From positions 1 to 64,000 of the forward strand of contig CAZOHT010000002.1 in assembly GCA_964579825.1 (NCBI GenBank): 64,000 nucleotides of DNA. The letters run 5' to 3'. This stretch comes from SPCO01 sp964579825. Its GTDB lineage: Bacteria > Chloroflexota > Limnocylindria > Limnocylindrales > CSP1-4. Shown piece after piece: positions 41,216 through 50,040 of the stretch (position 1 is the stretch's first letter; each line of letters starts with the position of its first letter). The translations under genes were made by a program, and so were the position numbers. The notes beneath the pieces were generated by a model. That model worked only from the letters and a program-made list of their open reading frames with translations. It ran no database searches and was not told the origin of the DNA.

Positions 41216-42157
41216 ATGCGGACCGTCCTCGCAGCCCTGCTCCTCGTGCTGCTGCTCCCCACGGTCGTCCTGGCGAACACGTCGTACTGGGCGGTCCGGA
41301 CCGTCGTGGACGACCGCGCCTTCGCCAGGACCGCCGGCGACGTCTTGGACAGCCCCTCGCTCCGGAGCGTCATCGCCACGCGGGTCGCCGACGACGTCCT
41401 CAGCCGCCTCCGGTCCGCGGAGACGTTCCGGGTGCTGGCGACCGAGATCCTCGGTGTCGACCCGTCGGCGTCGCCGGAGGAGGTCCGGGCGGCCCTGCGG
41501 ACGGCGCTGGCAGCGGCATTGGACGACCCGGCCGTCCGTCAGGCTCGAGACGCGGCGATCGCCCAGGTCCACGCGTACCTGATCGGCGCAGCGACCGGCA
41601 CCTCGGGCGCCGTGCGGATCCAGGGTGACGAGCTGATCCTCGACACCGGGGAGATCACCGACCGCCTGGCGGCGGCCATCGACCCACGCCTCACGCCGGC
41701 GATGGTGCGTGTGCCAGAGGCGGACCGGATCCTCGTTCTCGCGGAGGCGGACGCGCTCGAGACGACCGCCAACGCCGTCGGCCTCATGCAGCTGGTCCAG
41801 ATCCTCATCCCGATCGTGGCCGTGGTCGCGGCGCTGGCCATCGTCGGGCTGGCCCATCGACGGGTCCGGGCGCTCGGCCTCGTCGGCATCGCCGTCACGG
41901 TGGCCGGCGTGGTCACCCTGGCCGCCGCCTGGCTCGGCGGGGCGACGGTCGGGAGCGCCTCGAGCGACATCACGGTCCGCCAGGTGACGACCGAGGTGTA
42001 CTCGGCCTTCACGACGCTGCTCGTCTGGCAGTCGGCGATCCTCATCGCCGGTGGCCTCGTCCTGGCCATCGTCGCCTGGATCCTGCTTCGGCGGCGGGGC
42101 ACCGCATCATCCGGCTCGACCGGGCCGGGCTCGACCGGGCCGGGCTCGCCCGCCTGA
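41216..42157 (+). CDS. Membrane protein with large extracytoplasmic domain
   Basis: A 313-residue protein: an N-terminal signal anchor (LAALLLVLLLPTVVLA), a helical exported region of about 160 residues with DDRAF..T and VLDSPSLRSVIATRVADDVL, then three hydrophobic spans from about 190 and a Gly/Ser/Thr/Pro tail with GSTGPGS repeats. I do not recognise a named family. The ATG at 41216 was preferred over one 27 bases upstream because TACACT (41200-41205) lies between them. Confidence 0.7.
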   Translation: MRTVLAALLLVLLLPTVVLANTSYWAVRTVVDDRAFARTAGDVLDSPSLRSVIATRVADDVLSRLRSAETFRVLATEILGVDPSASPEEVRAALRTALAAALDDPAVRQARDAAIAQVHAYLIGAATGTSGAVRIQGDELILDTGEITDRLAAAIDPRLTPAMVRVPEADRILVLAEADALETTANAVGLMQLVQILIPIVAVVAALAIVGLAHRRVRALGLVGIAVTVAGVVTLAAAWLGGATVGSASSDITVRQVTTEVYSAFTTLLVWQSAILIAGGLVLAIVAWILLRRRGTASSGSTGPGSTGPGSPA

Positions 42158-42160
42158 CGG

Positions 42161-43393
42161 TCAGTCGTCGATGCGTTCGACGATCGTGGCGATCCCCTGG
42201 CCGACGCCGATGCACATCGTCGCGAGACCGTAGCGCCCACCGGTCCGTCGCAGCTCGTGGGTCAGCATCGTGATCAGCCGCGCACCGCTCATCCCGAGTG
42301 GATGACCCAGGGCGATGGCGCCACCGTTCACGTTGACCCGGGCCGGGTCCAGGCCCAGCTCGTCCATCGTCGCGAGACCCTGCGAGGCGAAGGCCTCGTT
42401 GAGTTCGATGAGGTCCAGGTCCGCGACGGCGATGCCGGCCCGCTCGAGCGCCTTGCGCGTGGCCGGCACGGGCCCGATGCCCATGACCGCTGGATCGACC
42501 CCGGCGATCGCGGTCGACACGACGCGAGCCATGGGCGTCAACCCGAGTGCGCGGGCTCGCTCCGCCTCGACGAGCAGGACCGCCGCCGCGCCGTCGTTGA
42601 TGCCCGAGCTGTTCCCGGCCGTGACGGACCCACCCTCCTTGGCGAACGCCGGGCGCAGCTTTGCGAGGGCCTCGGCCGACGTATCGGCCCGCGGGTGTTC
42701 ATCGCGGGCGACGACGACCGGGTCGCCCTTCCTCTGCGGGATCGTGATCGGCACGAGCTGATCGTCGAACCGGCCGGCCTCGACGGCGGCGGCCGTCCGA
42801 CGCTGGCTCTCCAGGGCGAACGCGTCCTGGCGCTCGCGCGAGATGCCCCATCGCTCCGCGACGTTCTCGGCGGTCTCGCCCATCGAATACGGGTGGTGCT
42901 TGGCCGCCAGCCGTGGATTGACGAACCGCCAGCCGAGCGTCGTGTCGACCAGTGGGCGATCGCCGCGCTCGAAGGCGGTCTCGGCCTTGAGCTGCACGTA
43001 CGGCGCGCGCGACATCGATTCGACCCCACCGCCGATGAACACGTCACCATCGCCCACCGCGATCGCGTGGGCGGCCGAGTTGATCGCCTGGAGGCCGGAA
43101 CCGCACAGCCGATTGACGGTCAGCCCGCCGACCTCGACCGGGAAGTCCGCCAGGAGCAGCGCCATCCGGGCGACGTCGCGGTTGTCCTCGCCGGCCTGGT
43201 TGGCGCACCCGAGGATGACGTCCTCGACCAGGGCGGGATCCAGGCCCGCCCGGTCCACGACGGCCCGCAGCGTCGCCGCCGCGAGGTCGTCCGGCCGGAC
43301 CCCGGCCAGTCCCCCGCCGTAGCGGCCGATCGGGGTGCGCACGGCTTCGACGATCCAGGCGTCGCGGAGCGGGCGGTGGCTGTCGCGGGTCAT
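42161..43393 (-). CDS. Thiolase (beta-ketoadipyl-CoA/acetyl-CoA acyltransferase type)
   Basis: A 410-residue thiolase. The acylated cysteine is C97 in NRLCGSGLQ; GGAIALGHPLG holds the active-site histidine and CIGVGQG the second cysteine. As the last gene of the paa operon it would cleave 3-oxoadipyl-CoA or 3-oxo-5,6-dehydrosuberyl-CoA as PaaJ does. It lies 4 bases after the hydroxyacyl-CoA dehydrogenase stop. A general fatty-acid role cannot be excluded. Confidence 0.9.
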   Translation of the reverse strand: MTRDSHRPLRDAWIVEAVRTPIGRYGGGLAGVRPDDLAAATLRAVVDRAGLDPALVEDVILGCANQAGEDNRDVARMALLLADFPVEVGGLTVNRLCGSGLQAINSAAHAIAVGDGDVFIGGGVESMSRAPYVQLKAETAFERGDRPLVDTTLGWRFVNPRLAAKHHPYSMGETAENVAERWGISRERQDAFALESQRRTAAAVEAGRFDDQLVPITIPQRKGDPVVVARDEHPRADTSAEALAKLRPAFAKEGGSVTAGNSSGINDGAAAVLLVEAERARALGLTPMARVVSTAIAGVDPAVMGIGPVPATRKALERAGIAVADLDLIELNEAFASQGLATMDELGLDPARVNVNGGAIALGHPLGMSGARLITMLTHELRRTGGRYGLATMCIGVGQGIATIVERIDD

Positions 43394-43397
43394 GTGG

Positions 43398-44459
43398 CTA
43401 TCGTACCGGCGGCGTCGTCCGAGGTGGGTGGCCGGCGCCGAGCTCCAGGGCGAGCTGGATGTCGGCCGGGGTCGCGACGCCTTCGTCGGCGGCCAGGCGG
43501 GCCTCGGCATCGATCGCGTCGCGGATGCGGTCGACGATCGCGTCGGGCGTCGTCGCGCCGGTCGCCGTCTCGACCGCGATCCCCTGGCTTCGGCCGGTGG
43601 CGTCGTACCGGTAGAACCCGGATCCGGCCTTTCGACCGACATGGCCCGCGGCGACCAGGCGCTCCTGGATCGGCGACGGGCGGAGACGCTCCGGCCGGCC
43701 AAGGCCGTCCCACACGCCCCGGGCGGCGGCGAGGTTCACGTCGATGCCGATGAGGTCCATGAGTTCGAACGGGCCCATCGGGAACCCGGCCCCGCGCATC
43801 GCGTCGTCGATGGCGATGACGCCGGCTTCGCCTGCCTCCAGCAGTCGCAGCGCCTCGATGGTGAACGGGCGGTTGACGCGGTTGACGATGAATCCCGGCG
43901 AGTCGGCGCAGCGGACGGGCGTCTTGCCCCACGCGGTCATGAGATCCGAGGCGGTGCTCGCGACGGCCGGGTCCGTGCTCGCCGTCGTCACCACCTCGAC
44001 CAGGCGCATGACGGCGGCCGGGTTGAAGAAGTGGAGGCCGAGCACCTGCTCGGACCGGTCGGTGGCCGAAGCGATGGCCGTCACGGACAGGGCGCTCGTG
44101 TTCGTCGCGAGGATCGCGTGGCGTGGCGCGGCCGCCCCGATCGACCGGAACAGCCGCTGCTTCTCGAGCAGGTCCTCGACAGCGGCTTCGATCACCAGGT
44201 CCGCGCCGGCCACCGCCGCGTCGGTCGTGGTCTCGAACCGGAGGCGCTCGAGGACGCCGTCCACCCAGCCGTCCGTGTGCCCGAGCTTGGCCGCCCGTCG
44301 CCGCAACCCGCCCGTGATCCGCTCGAACGCGGGGCCGATCGCCTCGGGTGCCTGATCGCACAGCCGGACGTCGTGACCTGCCTCCAGCGCGATCTGGGCG
44401 ATGCCTGCCCCCATCGTCCCCGCGCCGACGATCCCGACGCTCCGGATGTCGGCGGCCAC
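43398..44459 (-). CDS. 3-hydroxyacyl-CoA dehydrogenase (PaaH-like)
   Basis: A 353-residue enzyme with the NAD loop VGIVGAGTMGAGIAQ (8-22), then LATNTSALSVTAI, GLHFFNPA (the catalytic His region) and SPGFIVNR. It is longer than minimal 283-residue forms because of a partial second C-terminal domain. It would oxidise 3-hydroxyadipyl-CoA in phenylacetate degradation. I chose the GTG at 44459; a TTG six bases upstream, overlapping the paaD stop, is an alternative. Confidence 0.88.
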   Translation of the reverse strand: MAADIRSVGIVGAGTMGAGIAQIALEAGHDVRLCDQAPEAIGPAFERITGGLRRRAAKLGHTDGWVDGVLERLRFETTTDAAVAGADLVIEAAVEDLLEKQRLFRSIGAAAPRHAILATNTSALSVTAIASATDRSEQVLGLHFFNPAAVMRLVEVVTTASTDPAVASTASDLMTAWGKTPVRCADSPGFIVNRVNRPFTIEALRLLEAGEAGVIAIDDAMRGAGFPMGPFELMDLIGIDVNLAAARGVWDGLGRPERLRPSPIQERLVAAGHVGRKAGSGFYRYDATGRSQGIAVETATGATTPDAIVDRIRDAIDAEARLAADEGVATPADIQLALELGAGHPPRTTPPVR

Positions 44460-44461
44460 CG

Positions 44462-44974
44462 TCAAACGGGCTTCAGGGCTTCGAACGGCTGCCGACACGC
44501 GCGGCAGTAGAACAGCGACCGACACTGGGTCGGACCGAACAGGCTGTCGCGGACGACCTGCGCCGATGCGCAGTGCGGGCACCGGGTGGCCTCGAGCGTC
44601 GTCGGCGGCGCGATGCCGGCCGCGGCCAGGGCGGCCAAGCCGGCGGGCGTGATCCGCTCCGACGTCCACGGCACCTCGAACGACGCCCGGACGTCCACCG
44701 GGCGCCCGAACGCGGCGAGTCGATCCTCGACGGAGGTCTGGATCATGGCCAGGGCCGGGCAGCCGACGAACGTCGGTAGCAGGCCGACGCGGATGGTCGA
44801 TCCGACCGATACGTCGCCGATCATGCCCAGGTCGGCGATGGACACCATGGGGAGTTCCGGATCCATGACCTCCGCCAGGGCGAGCCGGACCGCCGCCTCG
44901 TCGATCACGGGCGTCGGGTCGCCGACCCCCGCTCGCGCCCGCGCGATCGCGACGTGCGCCCCGGCCTCGCTCAC
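44462..44974 (-). CDS. paaD: Phenylacetyl-CoA epoxidase accessory protein PaaD
   Basis: A 170-residue protein with the DUF59/MIP18 fold segment VMDPELPMVSIADLGMI, the GCPALAMIQ motif, and a C-terminal zinc-like knuckle CPHC...C..C. PaaD is needed to mature the PaaABC(E) epoxidase, probably in Fe-S or diiron assembly. Its GTG start overlaps the paaC stop by 4 bases. Confidence 0.9.
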   Translation of the reverse strand: MSEAGAHVAIARARAGVGDPTPVIDEAAVRLALAEVMDPELPMVSIADLGMIGDVSVGSTIRVGLLPTFVGCPALAMIQTSVEDRLAAFGRPVDVRASFEVPWTSERITPAGLAALAAAGIAPPTTLEATRCPHCASAQVVRDSLFGPTQCRSLFYCRACRQPFEALKPV

Positions 44975-45759
44975 CAGACGGCCTCCGGATCGCTCCGCCT
45001 CACCTGGGTGAACTCGCTCCACAACCAGGCGAAGTCGGCGCCATGCTCCTGCCGGCCGGTCGTCGGACGCACGGTCGAAGGCGGCATCGTCAGCTCGTAT
45101 GCGGCAAAGGTCGGGGCGATCGTCGCGCGCCAGCGGGCCTCGAGCTCGGTCATCGGGGCGGCCAGGATCCCGGCTTCGACCAGGGCCGGTTCGCCGGGGA
45201 GTGGCGTGAAGACCGTGCCGGCGTCCGGGGCGAGGACCGTGAGCGCAGCCAGGAGCCGGTCACGCGGCTCACCTCGCCCGTGGGCCAGGCGCGTGAACCA
45301 GGCGCTCACGTGCATCTGGTGGTAGCGCTCCTCGCGCACGAGCTTGCCGCACAGGTCGGCGAGCGGCGCCCACGGGCCGTCGACCAGCGCGTCGAGTCGG
45401 ACGGCGTCCGAGGTCTCGTACAGGTACCGCCGCGCGATGGTCATCGCCCAGTCCCCGCGACCGTGGTCCAGCAGCCGGCTGTGGCGGTACTCGTCGGGTT
45501 CGCGGTCGTAGGCGAGGGCGTCGGGGTCGGTGCCGGTCAACCCTCCGAGCAGGCCGTAGAGCGCCGCGGCGTGGCCGATCTCGTCCTGGGCGAGCGAGCT
45601 CATCGCCACGTCTTCCTCGAGGAGCGGCGCGATGCCGGTCCACTCGGAGTCGCTGGAGCCGATGACGAATTCGTCGTCGGCCATCGAGAGCAGCAGATGG
45701 CCGAGGGCGATGACGGGCAGGCCGGCGCCGGACCGCGGGACGTTCGGGGCGGCACTCAC
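44971..45759 (-). CDS. paaC: Phenylacetyl-CoA epoxidase structural subunit PaaC
   Basis: A 262-residue ferritin-like protein with the paired-helix motifs LAQDEIGHAAALYGLL and LVREERYHQMHVSAW. In the PaaABC complex it scaffolds the catalytic PaaA. The GTG start is coupled to the paaB stop (GTGA). Confidence 0.9.
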   Translation of the reverse strand: MSAAPNVPRSGAGLPVIALGHLLLSMADDEFVIGSSDSEWTGIAPLLEEDVAMSSLAQDEIGHAAALYGLLGGLTGTDPDALAYDREPDEYRHSRLLDHGRGDWAMTIARRYLYETSDAVRLDALVDGPWAPLADLCGKLVREERYHQMHVSAWFTRLAHGRGEPRDRLLAALTVLAPDAGTVFTPLPGEPALVEAGILAAPMTELEARWRATIAPTFAAYELTMPPSTVRPTTGRQEHGADFAWLWSEFTQVRRSDPEAVW

Positions 45760-46106
45760 TTCGGGCGGGCCTTGGGTTTCGCCTGACCGGACTGCTCGCG
45801 CGCCGCGGCCAGCTTGTCGCGCATGACATAGCCGCCCGGCTTCTTGAACGAGCGATCGAGCGGTGGCTGGAGCAGGTCTGGGTCGGCGAGATCCACGATG
45901 TCGGCGCGGCGGACGATCCACAGTCGGACGCTCTCCTGGCGCCGCCCGTACAGCTCGCGCGCGTAGTGGACCGCGAGTCCGGCGTCGGGCGCCATGACGC
46001 TCCCACCGTGCTTCATCGGATCGCCGTCCTTCTCCTGGCGGAAGACCTCCCAGGGCTCGAGGACCGGGGCGGTCTCGCTCGACGGGGTCGTGACCTGGTC
46101 GGCCAT
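45756..46106 (-). CDS. paaB: Phenylacetyl-CoA epoxidase subunit PaaB
   Basis: A 116-residue protein with WEVFRQEKDGDPMKHGGSV and DAGLAVHYARELYGRR, both typical of PaaB, which links PaaAC dimers. A Lys/Ala/Pro-rich tail ends the protein. It begins 5 bases after paaA. Confidence 0.92.
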   Translation of the reverse strand: MADQVTTPSSETAPVLEPWEVFRQEKDGDPMKHGGSVMAPDAGLAVHYARELYGRRQESVRLWIVRRADIVDLADPDLLQPPLDRSFKKPGGYVMRDKLAAAREQSGQAKPKARPK

Positions 46107-46111
46107 CGCGG

Positions 46112-47101
46112 TCAGGCCGCCGCCGGAACGCCCAGGATCGTCTCGCGGACCCAGCGCGTGTCCTCACGTTCGAGTCGCCGGAAGTCCAGGCGCGCCTGCG
46201 ACATGGGGCCGTGGTTGGTGACGACGATCCGCAGCTCGTTCCAATCCGGGTCGTGGTAGTCCCAGCGCGCCGCCGTGTCATCCCAGCGGAGATCGCGGTC
46301 CGGGATGACCAGGCCCAGCTCGCGGATGCGCGGCACGTAGATGGACAGGAACTCCTGGCGCAGCTCCTCGGACGTCTTGGCCTTGATCCGCCAGTGCAGG
46401 TCGCGGTCCCGCTCGCGCGGTGACCGCGGGCCATGCATCTGCATCAGCGGCCCCCACCAGCGCTCCAGCGCATCCTGGATGGCGGCGCGCTGGGCGGCCG
46501 TACCGGTCGCCATCGTCACCACGACGTCCCGCCCGTGCATGATGTGGACCGACTCTTCCCAGCAGATCTTGCGCATCGTCCGGGCGTACGGCGCGTAGCT
46601 GCTGTCGCGGAGCGCCTGCTGGGCGACGATCGCGGCCGCGTCCACGAGCCAGGCGATCAGCCCGACGTCGGCCCAGCCGACCGTGGGGTAGTGGAAGACG
46701 TTGTGGAACTTCGTCTTCCCGGCCAACAGGTCGTCGAACATCGCCTCGCGGGACTTGCCAAGGTCCTCGGCGACGCGATACAGGAGTTGGGCGTGGCCCA
46801 CCTCGTCTTGGACCTTGGCGGTCAGGGCCAGCTTGCGGCGCAGGGTCGGGGCTCGCATCAGCCACTCGCGCTCGGGCAGGACGCCCATCAGCTCGCTGTT
46901 GGCGTGCATCTCGACGAAGCGCAGGACGGCCAGTCGATACTCATCGGGCATCCAGTCGGTGGCCTCCACCTTGCCGCCGGCGACGACATGCGCCTCGAAC
47001 GCCTCGAACCGCTCGTCGTGCGACAGGTCCGCATCGTTGAAGATGGGGCGGGATCGCTCGACCGGGGACAGGATGGGATCGAGCGCCCGCGGATCGGTCA
47101 T
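46112..47101 (-). CDS. paaA: Phenylacetyl-CoA epoxidase catalytic subunit PaaA
   Basis: A 329-residue diiron oxygenase subunit. MGVLPEREWLMRAP, VQDEVGHAQLLYRVAEDLG, KTKFHNVFHYPT and WEESVHIMHG are the family blocks that hold the diiron ligands. It epoxidises the aromatic ring of phenylacetyl-CoA using O2 and electrons from PaaE. No paaE reductase is in the window. The ATG overlaps the tetR stop by 4 bases. Confidence 0.93.
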   Translation of the reverse strand: MTDPRALDPILSPVERSRPIFNDADLSHDERFEAFEAHVVAGGKVEATDWMPDEYRLAVLRFVEMHANSELMGVLPEREWLMRAPTLRRKLALTAKVQDEVGHAQLLYRVAEDLGKSREAMFDDLLAGKTKFHNVFHYPTVGWADVGLIAWLVDAAAIVAQQALRDSSYAPYARTMRKICWEESVHIMHGRDVVVTMATGTAAQRAAIQDALERWWGPLMQMHGPRSPRERDRDLHWRIKAKTSEELRQEFLSIYVPRIRELGLVIPDRDLRWDDTAARWDYHDPDWNELRIVVTNHGPMSQARLDFRRLEREDTRWVRETILGVPAAA

Positions 47102-47700
47102 CGGATCACCTCCGGCCCCGTCGCGGCGCTGACCGCGAGATCGGCGTACAGGTCGGCGACCTCGGCGGCCCGCAGGCGACCGTCGGGCCGATACCAGGCC
47201 ACGAGCCCGTTGAGGGCCGTGAGGATGAACGCCGCCGTGGCTGTCGGATCGGACGTGGCGAACGCGCCGGTCTCCATGCCCTCCGAGATGATCACCCGGA
47301 ACCGGCGCTCGTACGCATCGCGTCGCTTGGCCATCCGCAACCGCCCGTCCCCGTCGAGCGCCCGCCATTCGTGGACGAACACCGTGGCCCGCTCCAGGTC
47401 GCCGGTGACCACGCCCACGTGCGCGCGAACGATGGCGCCCAGCCGGCTGGCCGGATCCGCGTTCACCCCACCGTCGAGCGCCGCGATGGCCTCGTCCGCC
47501 GCCGCCTCGAACCGGCCGGCCATCCGCTCCACGATGGCTCGCAGGACGTCCTGCTTGGACGCGACGTGGGCGTACAGGCTGGCGCCCTGGATGTCGAGGG
47601 CTCTGGCGATGTCGCGCACGCTCGTTCCGGCATAGCCATGCTCGCGGAACAGCGAGCTGGCGACATCCTCGATCTCGCGGCGACGGGTGGTCTCGACCAC
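47098..47700 (-). CDS. TetR-family regulator of the paa operon
   Basis: A 200-residue regulator with an N-terminal HTH (EIEDVASSLFREHGYAGTSVRDIARALDI, ASLYAHVASKQDVL). The C-terminal domain resembles the KstR2/PaaR TetR group that senses acyl-CoA thioesters. GTG start with AGGAGG upstream. As the first gene of the overlapping paa operon it probably represses the operon and itself through 47714-47733, released by a pathway CoA ester. Confidence 0.88.
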   Translation of the reverse strand: MVETTRRREIEDVASSLFREHGYAGTSVRDIARALDIQGASLYAHVASKQDVLRAIVERMAGRFEAAADEAIAALDGGVNADPASRLGAIVRAHVGVVTGDLERATVFVHEWRALDGDGRLRMAKRRDAYERRFRVIISEGMETGAFATSDPTATAAFILTALNGLVAWYRPDGRLRAAEVADLYADLAVSAATGPEVIR

Positions 47701-47713
47701 GCGCAGGCGACCT

Positions 47714-47733
47714 CCTAACGAACGCTTGTTAGG
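47714..47733. promoter_or_regulatory. Palindromic operator at the paa promoter
   Basis: CCTAACGAACGCTTGTTAGG is a 20-bp imperfect palindrome with perfect 6-base arms. It lies 13 bases before the tetR start, overlaps its ribosome site and falls where TAGGCT (47744-47739) would place the transcription start. It closely fits the CNAACGNNCGTTNG site I recall for Thermus PaaR. Confidence 0.65.
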
Positions 47734-47918
47734 GGGTGAGCCTAGGTTTTGACGCGGGTCGCGTCAAGTCGCCACCGCCGGCTGGACGGGTCCCATGACC
47801 ATCGGATGCCGCGGCGTCGGTAATCCCCGCTGGGTCTCCGGCGTTCTGTGTGCGTCGGACTCATCCGGTCGCGCGCTTTCGGGGCGACCACACCGACCCA
47901 TTCGGGGAGACACGAGGG

Positions 47919-49298
47919 ATGGATCAGAAGCAGCAGACCGGCCTCGAGCCGGTCGAGGACGTCGAGATCTGGGAGCCGGACGCGCCGGCGCCGGTGCAGC
48001 CGCGGATCGGTGGCGGCGGCCGGCGACACCTGACGGTGTCCGTGCCCGGCGCGATCGCCGGAGCCTTCCTGGTCTGCGCGCTCGCGTTCGGCTCATCGCT
48101 GGGCACGGGCCATGGCGCGGACCCGGACCTGACCGGTGCCGACGCAGCCGCGACCGACGACGCGTCCGGCGGCGACGCGGCACTCGGGAACGGCAACGAC
48201 CCGGGTCGAGTCGGTGGCGCCGGGTCGGCCTTCGGGATCGCGGCCCAGACCGAACAGGGCGAGACCATCCCCGAGACCGAGCCGGGCACCGAACCAGGGA
48301 CCGAGCCGGATCCGACGGCAGGGCCCGCGGCGATCCGCCTGGAGCTGGGCCTCCGTGAACGCGACGTCAAGCTCGGATGGACCGCCTGCGACGTCGACGG
48401 CTTCGTCGCCTACAAGATCATCCGCTCGGCCGACGCCGGTGCGAGCTATCCGCGTGGCGAGGGCGACGCGCTCGTCGGGGTCGTCGAGGACGCGAGCCGG
48501 ACTCGGTTCGTCGACGAGCGGGCACCCGCCGGGAAGCGCCTCTGGTACGCCGTGTTCGGCATCGCCAGGTCGGGCGACACGACGGTCGTCGCCTGCGCGT
48601 CCGAGGTCGAGTCCATCGTGACGCCGGCCAAGGCCGAGCCCACGCCCGAGCCGAAGCCCGAGCCGAAGCCCGAACCGAAGCCGGCCCCGGATCGCCCGGT
48701 CCTGGCCCTCAAGCTCGTCATCGACGAAGGCCATCCGTGGCTCGATTGGTCGAACTGCGAGGTCGACGGCGCCGAGGCCTACAAGGTCGTGCGCTCCACC
48801 GACAACGTCGTTCGCTGGCCGCTCGGTGCGCACGACTCGCTCGTGAAGGTCGTCGGGATGGACGGCAAGACCGCCTTCTTCGACAAGGAGGCCCCCGCCG
48901 GCAAGCGCCTGTGGTACCGCGTCTTCTGCGTCAAGCACGTCGGCGAGGGCTACAAGGTCCTGGCCGCCACGGAAACCAAGTCGATCGTCACGCCGAAGGC
49001 CGAGGAGCCCGCTCCCAAGCCCCAGGCCCTGTGGCTCGAAGTCGGCTCCGAGGGCGGCCACGCCGTCCTGCACTGGGAGGCCTGCACGGCCGACCCGTTC
49101 AGCCACTACCGCATCGTGCGCAAGGCGTACGAAGGCACGACGGTCTTCGAGATCGAGGACCGCGACATCACCACCTGGGTCGACGAGTCCGTCGTGGTCG
49201 GTGAGACCTACAAGTACACCGTCCAGTGCAAGGGCTATGTCGACGGCAGCTATCCCCTCCTCGGCACGAGCGACACCGTCGCCGTGACCATCGAGTAG
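47919..49298 (+). CDS. Membrane-anchored protein with three fibronectin-III-like repeats
   Basis: A 459-residue protein: a 37-residue cytoplasmic head, one membrane span (43-62), an acidic Gly/Thr/Glu linker, then three homologous domains at about 139-236, 262-358 and 370-459. Repeats 1 and 2 share W..C.VDG..AYK..RS, APAGKRLWY.VF and ESIVTP/KSIVTP; repeat 3 is more diverged. An EPKPEPKPEPKP linker joins 1 and 2. No catalytic residues are evident, so a surface adhesion or binding role is inferred. It precedes a sigma/anti-sigma pair whose anti-sigma ectodomain looks related. ATG with GAGGG upstream. Confidence 0.75.
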   Translation: MDQKQQTGLEPVEDVEIWEPDAPAPVQPRIGGGGRRHLTVSVPGAIAGAFLVCALAFGSSLGTGHGADPDLTGADAAATDDASGGDAALGNGNDPGRVGGAGSAFGIAAQTEQGETIPETEPGTEPGTEPDPTAGPAAIRLELGLRERDVKLGWTACDVDGFVAYKIIRSADAGASYPRGEGDALVGVVEDASRTRFVDERAPAGKRLWYAVFGIARSGDTTVVACASEVESIVTPAKAEPTPEPKPEPKPEPKPAPDRPVLALKLVIDEGHPWLDWSNCEVDGAEAYKVVRSTDNVVRWPLGAHDSLVKVVGMDGKTAFFDKEAPAGKRLWYRVFCVKHVGEGYKVLAATETKSIVTPKAEEPAPKPQALWLEVGSEGGHAVLHWEACTADPFSHYRIVRKAYEGTTVFEIEDRDITTWVDESVVVGETYKYTVQCKGYVDGSYPLLGTSDTVAVTIE

Positions 49299-49419
49299 CC
49301 GGTCTTCGAGCGCGAACCAGGCCGATGCCGGATGGATGGGTGCGCACCGTGGTCCCGCTTGAAGCGGTACTGCTGGCCGATGGCCGGCGCACCCAGCCAC
49401 CCACACGATCGGGTCGCGC

Positions 49420-50040
49420 ATGGAACCTGATCGCCGCAGTGCCGCTCGACTGGATGCCACCCTGGAACGGGCCCTCGTGGCCCGGGCCAGGGTGGACGCG
49501 TCTGCGTTCGGCGAGCTGTACGACTTCTACCTGCCACGCATCCACGGCTTCATCGCACGCCGTGTCGGGGACCGGACCGTGGCCGAGGACCTGACCGCGA
49601 CCACGTTCGAACGAGCGCTCGGCGCGGTTCGACGGTCCGACTTCCGCAATGACTCGTTCGGTGGGTGGCTCTATCGGGTCGCCGCCAACGCGGTGGTCGA
49701 TCACGTCCGGCGCGAGGGCCGGACGGTGCCCCTGATGGGTCGGGTGGGCGACTTCGACGGCCCCGACGCGGGCGATCGCGGCTCGGCGTCCCAGCTCGGC
49801 GACGACCGGGCGGCGCAGGCCTTCGCGGCGGCCCTGGACCGCGACCAGCTGGGCCGGGCACTCACCCGCCTGCCCGACGGACACCGCCAGATCCTCATCC
49901 TCAAGTTCTTCGACGGACTCGAGACCGACGAGTTGTGCGCCGTCCTTGGCTGCTCGCGCGCGACCTTCGCCGTGAAGCTCCATCGGGCGTTGCGCGCCCT
50001 CCGGGGCGTGATGCTCAAGGAGGCCATCGATGCGGCCTGA
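49420..50040 (+). CDS. ECF-type RNA polymerase sigma factor
   Basis: A 206-residue sigma-70 family protein with region 2 (FGELYDFYLPRIHGFIARRVGD, AEDLTATTFERAL, FGGWLYRVAANAVVDHVRR) and region 4 (LTRLPDGHRQILILKFFDGLETDELCAVLG, followed by an HTH). There is no region 3. It overlaps the next gene, an anti-sigma factor, by 11 bases, so the pair is translationally coupled. Likely targets are its own operon and the upstream repeat protein (inference). Confidence 0.9.
   Translation: MEPDRRSAARLDATLERALVARARVDASAFGELYDFYLPRIHGFIARRVGDRTVAEDLTATTFERALGAVRRSDFRNDSFGGWLYRVAANAVVDHVRREGRTVPLMGRVGDFDGPDAGDRGSASQLGDDRAAQAFAAALDRDQLGRALTRLPDGHRQILILKFFDGLETDELCAVLGCSRATFAVKLHRALRALRGVMLKEAIDAA

Noticed and set aside
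47919..49298. The repeat protein considered as a toxin or enzyme
   Set aside because: The three domains lack conserved catalytic residues and look like fibronectin-III-type beta sandwiches.
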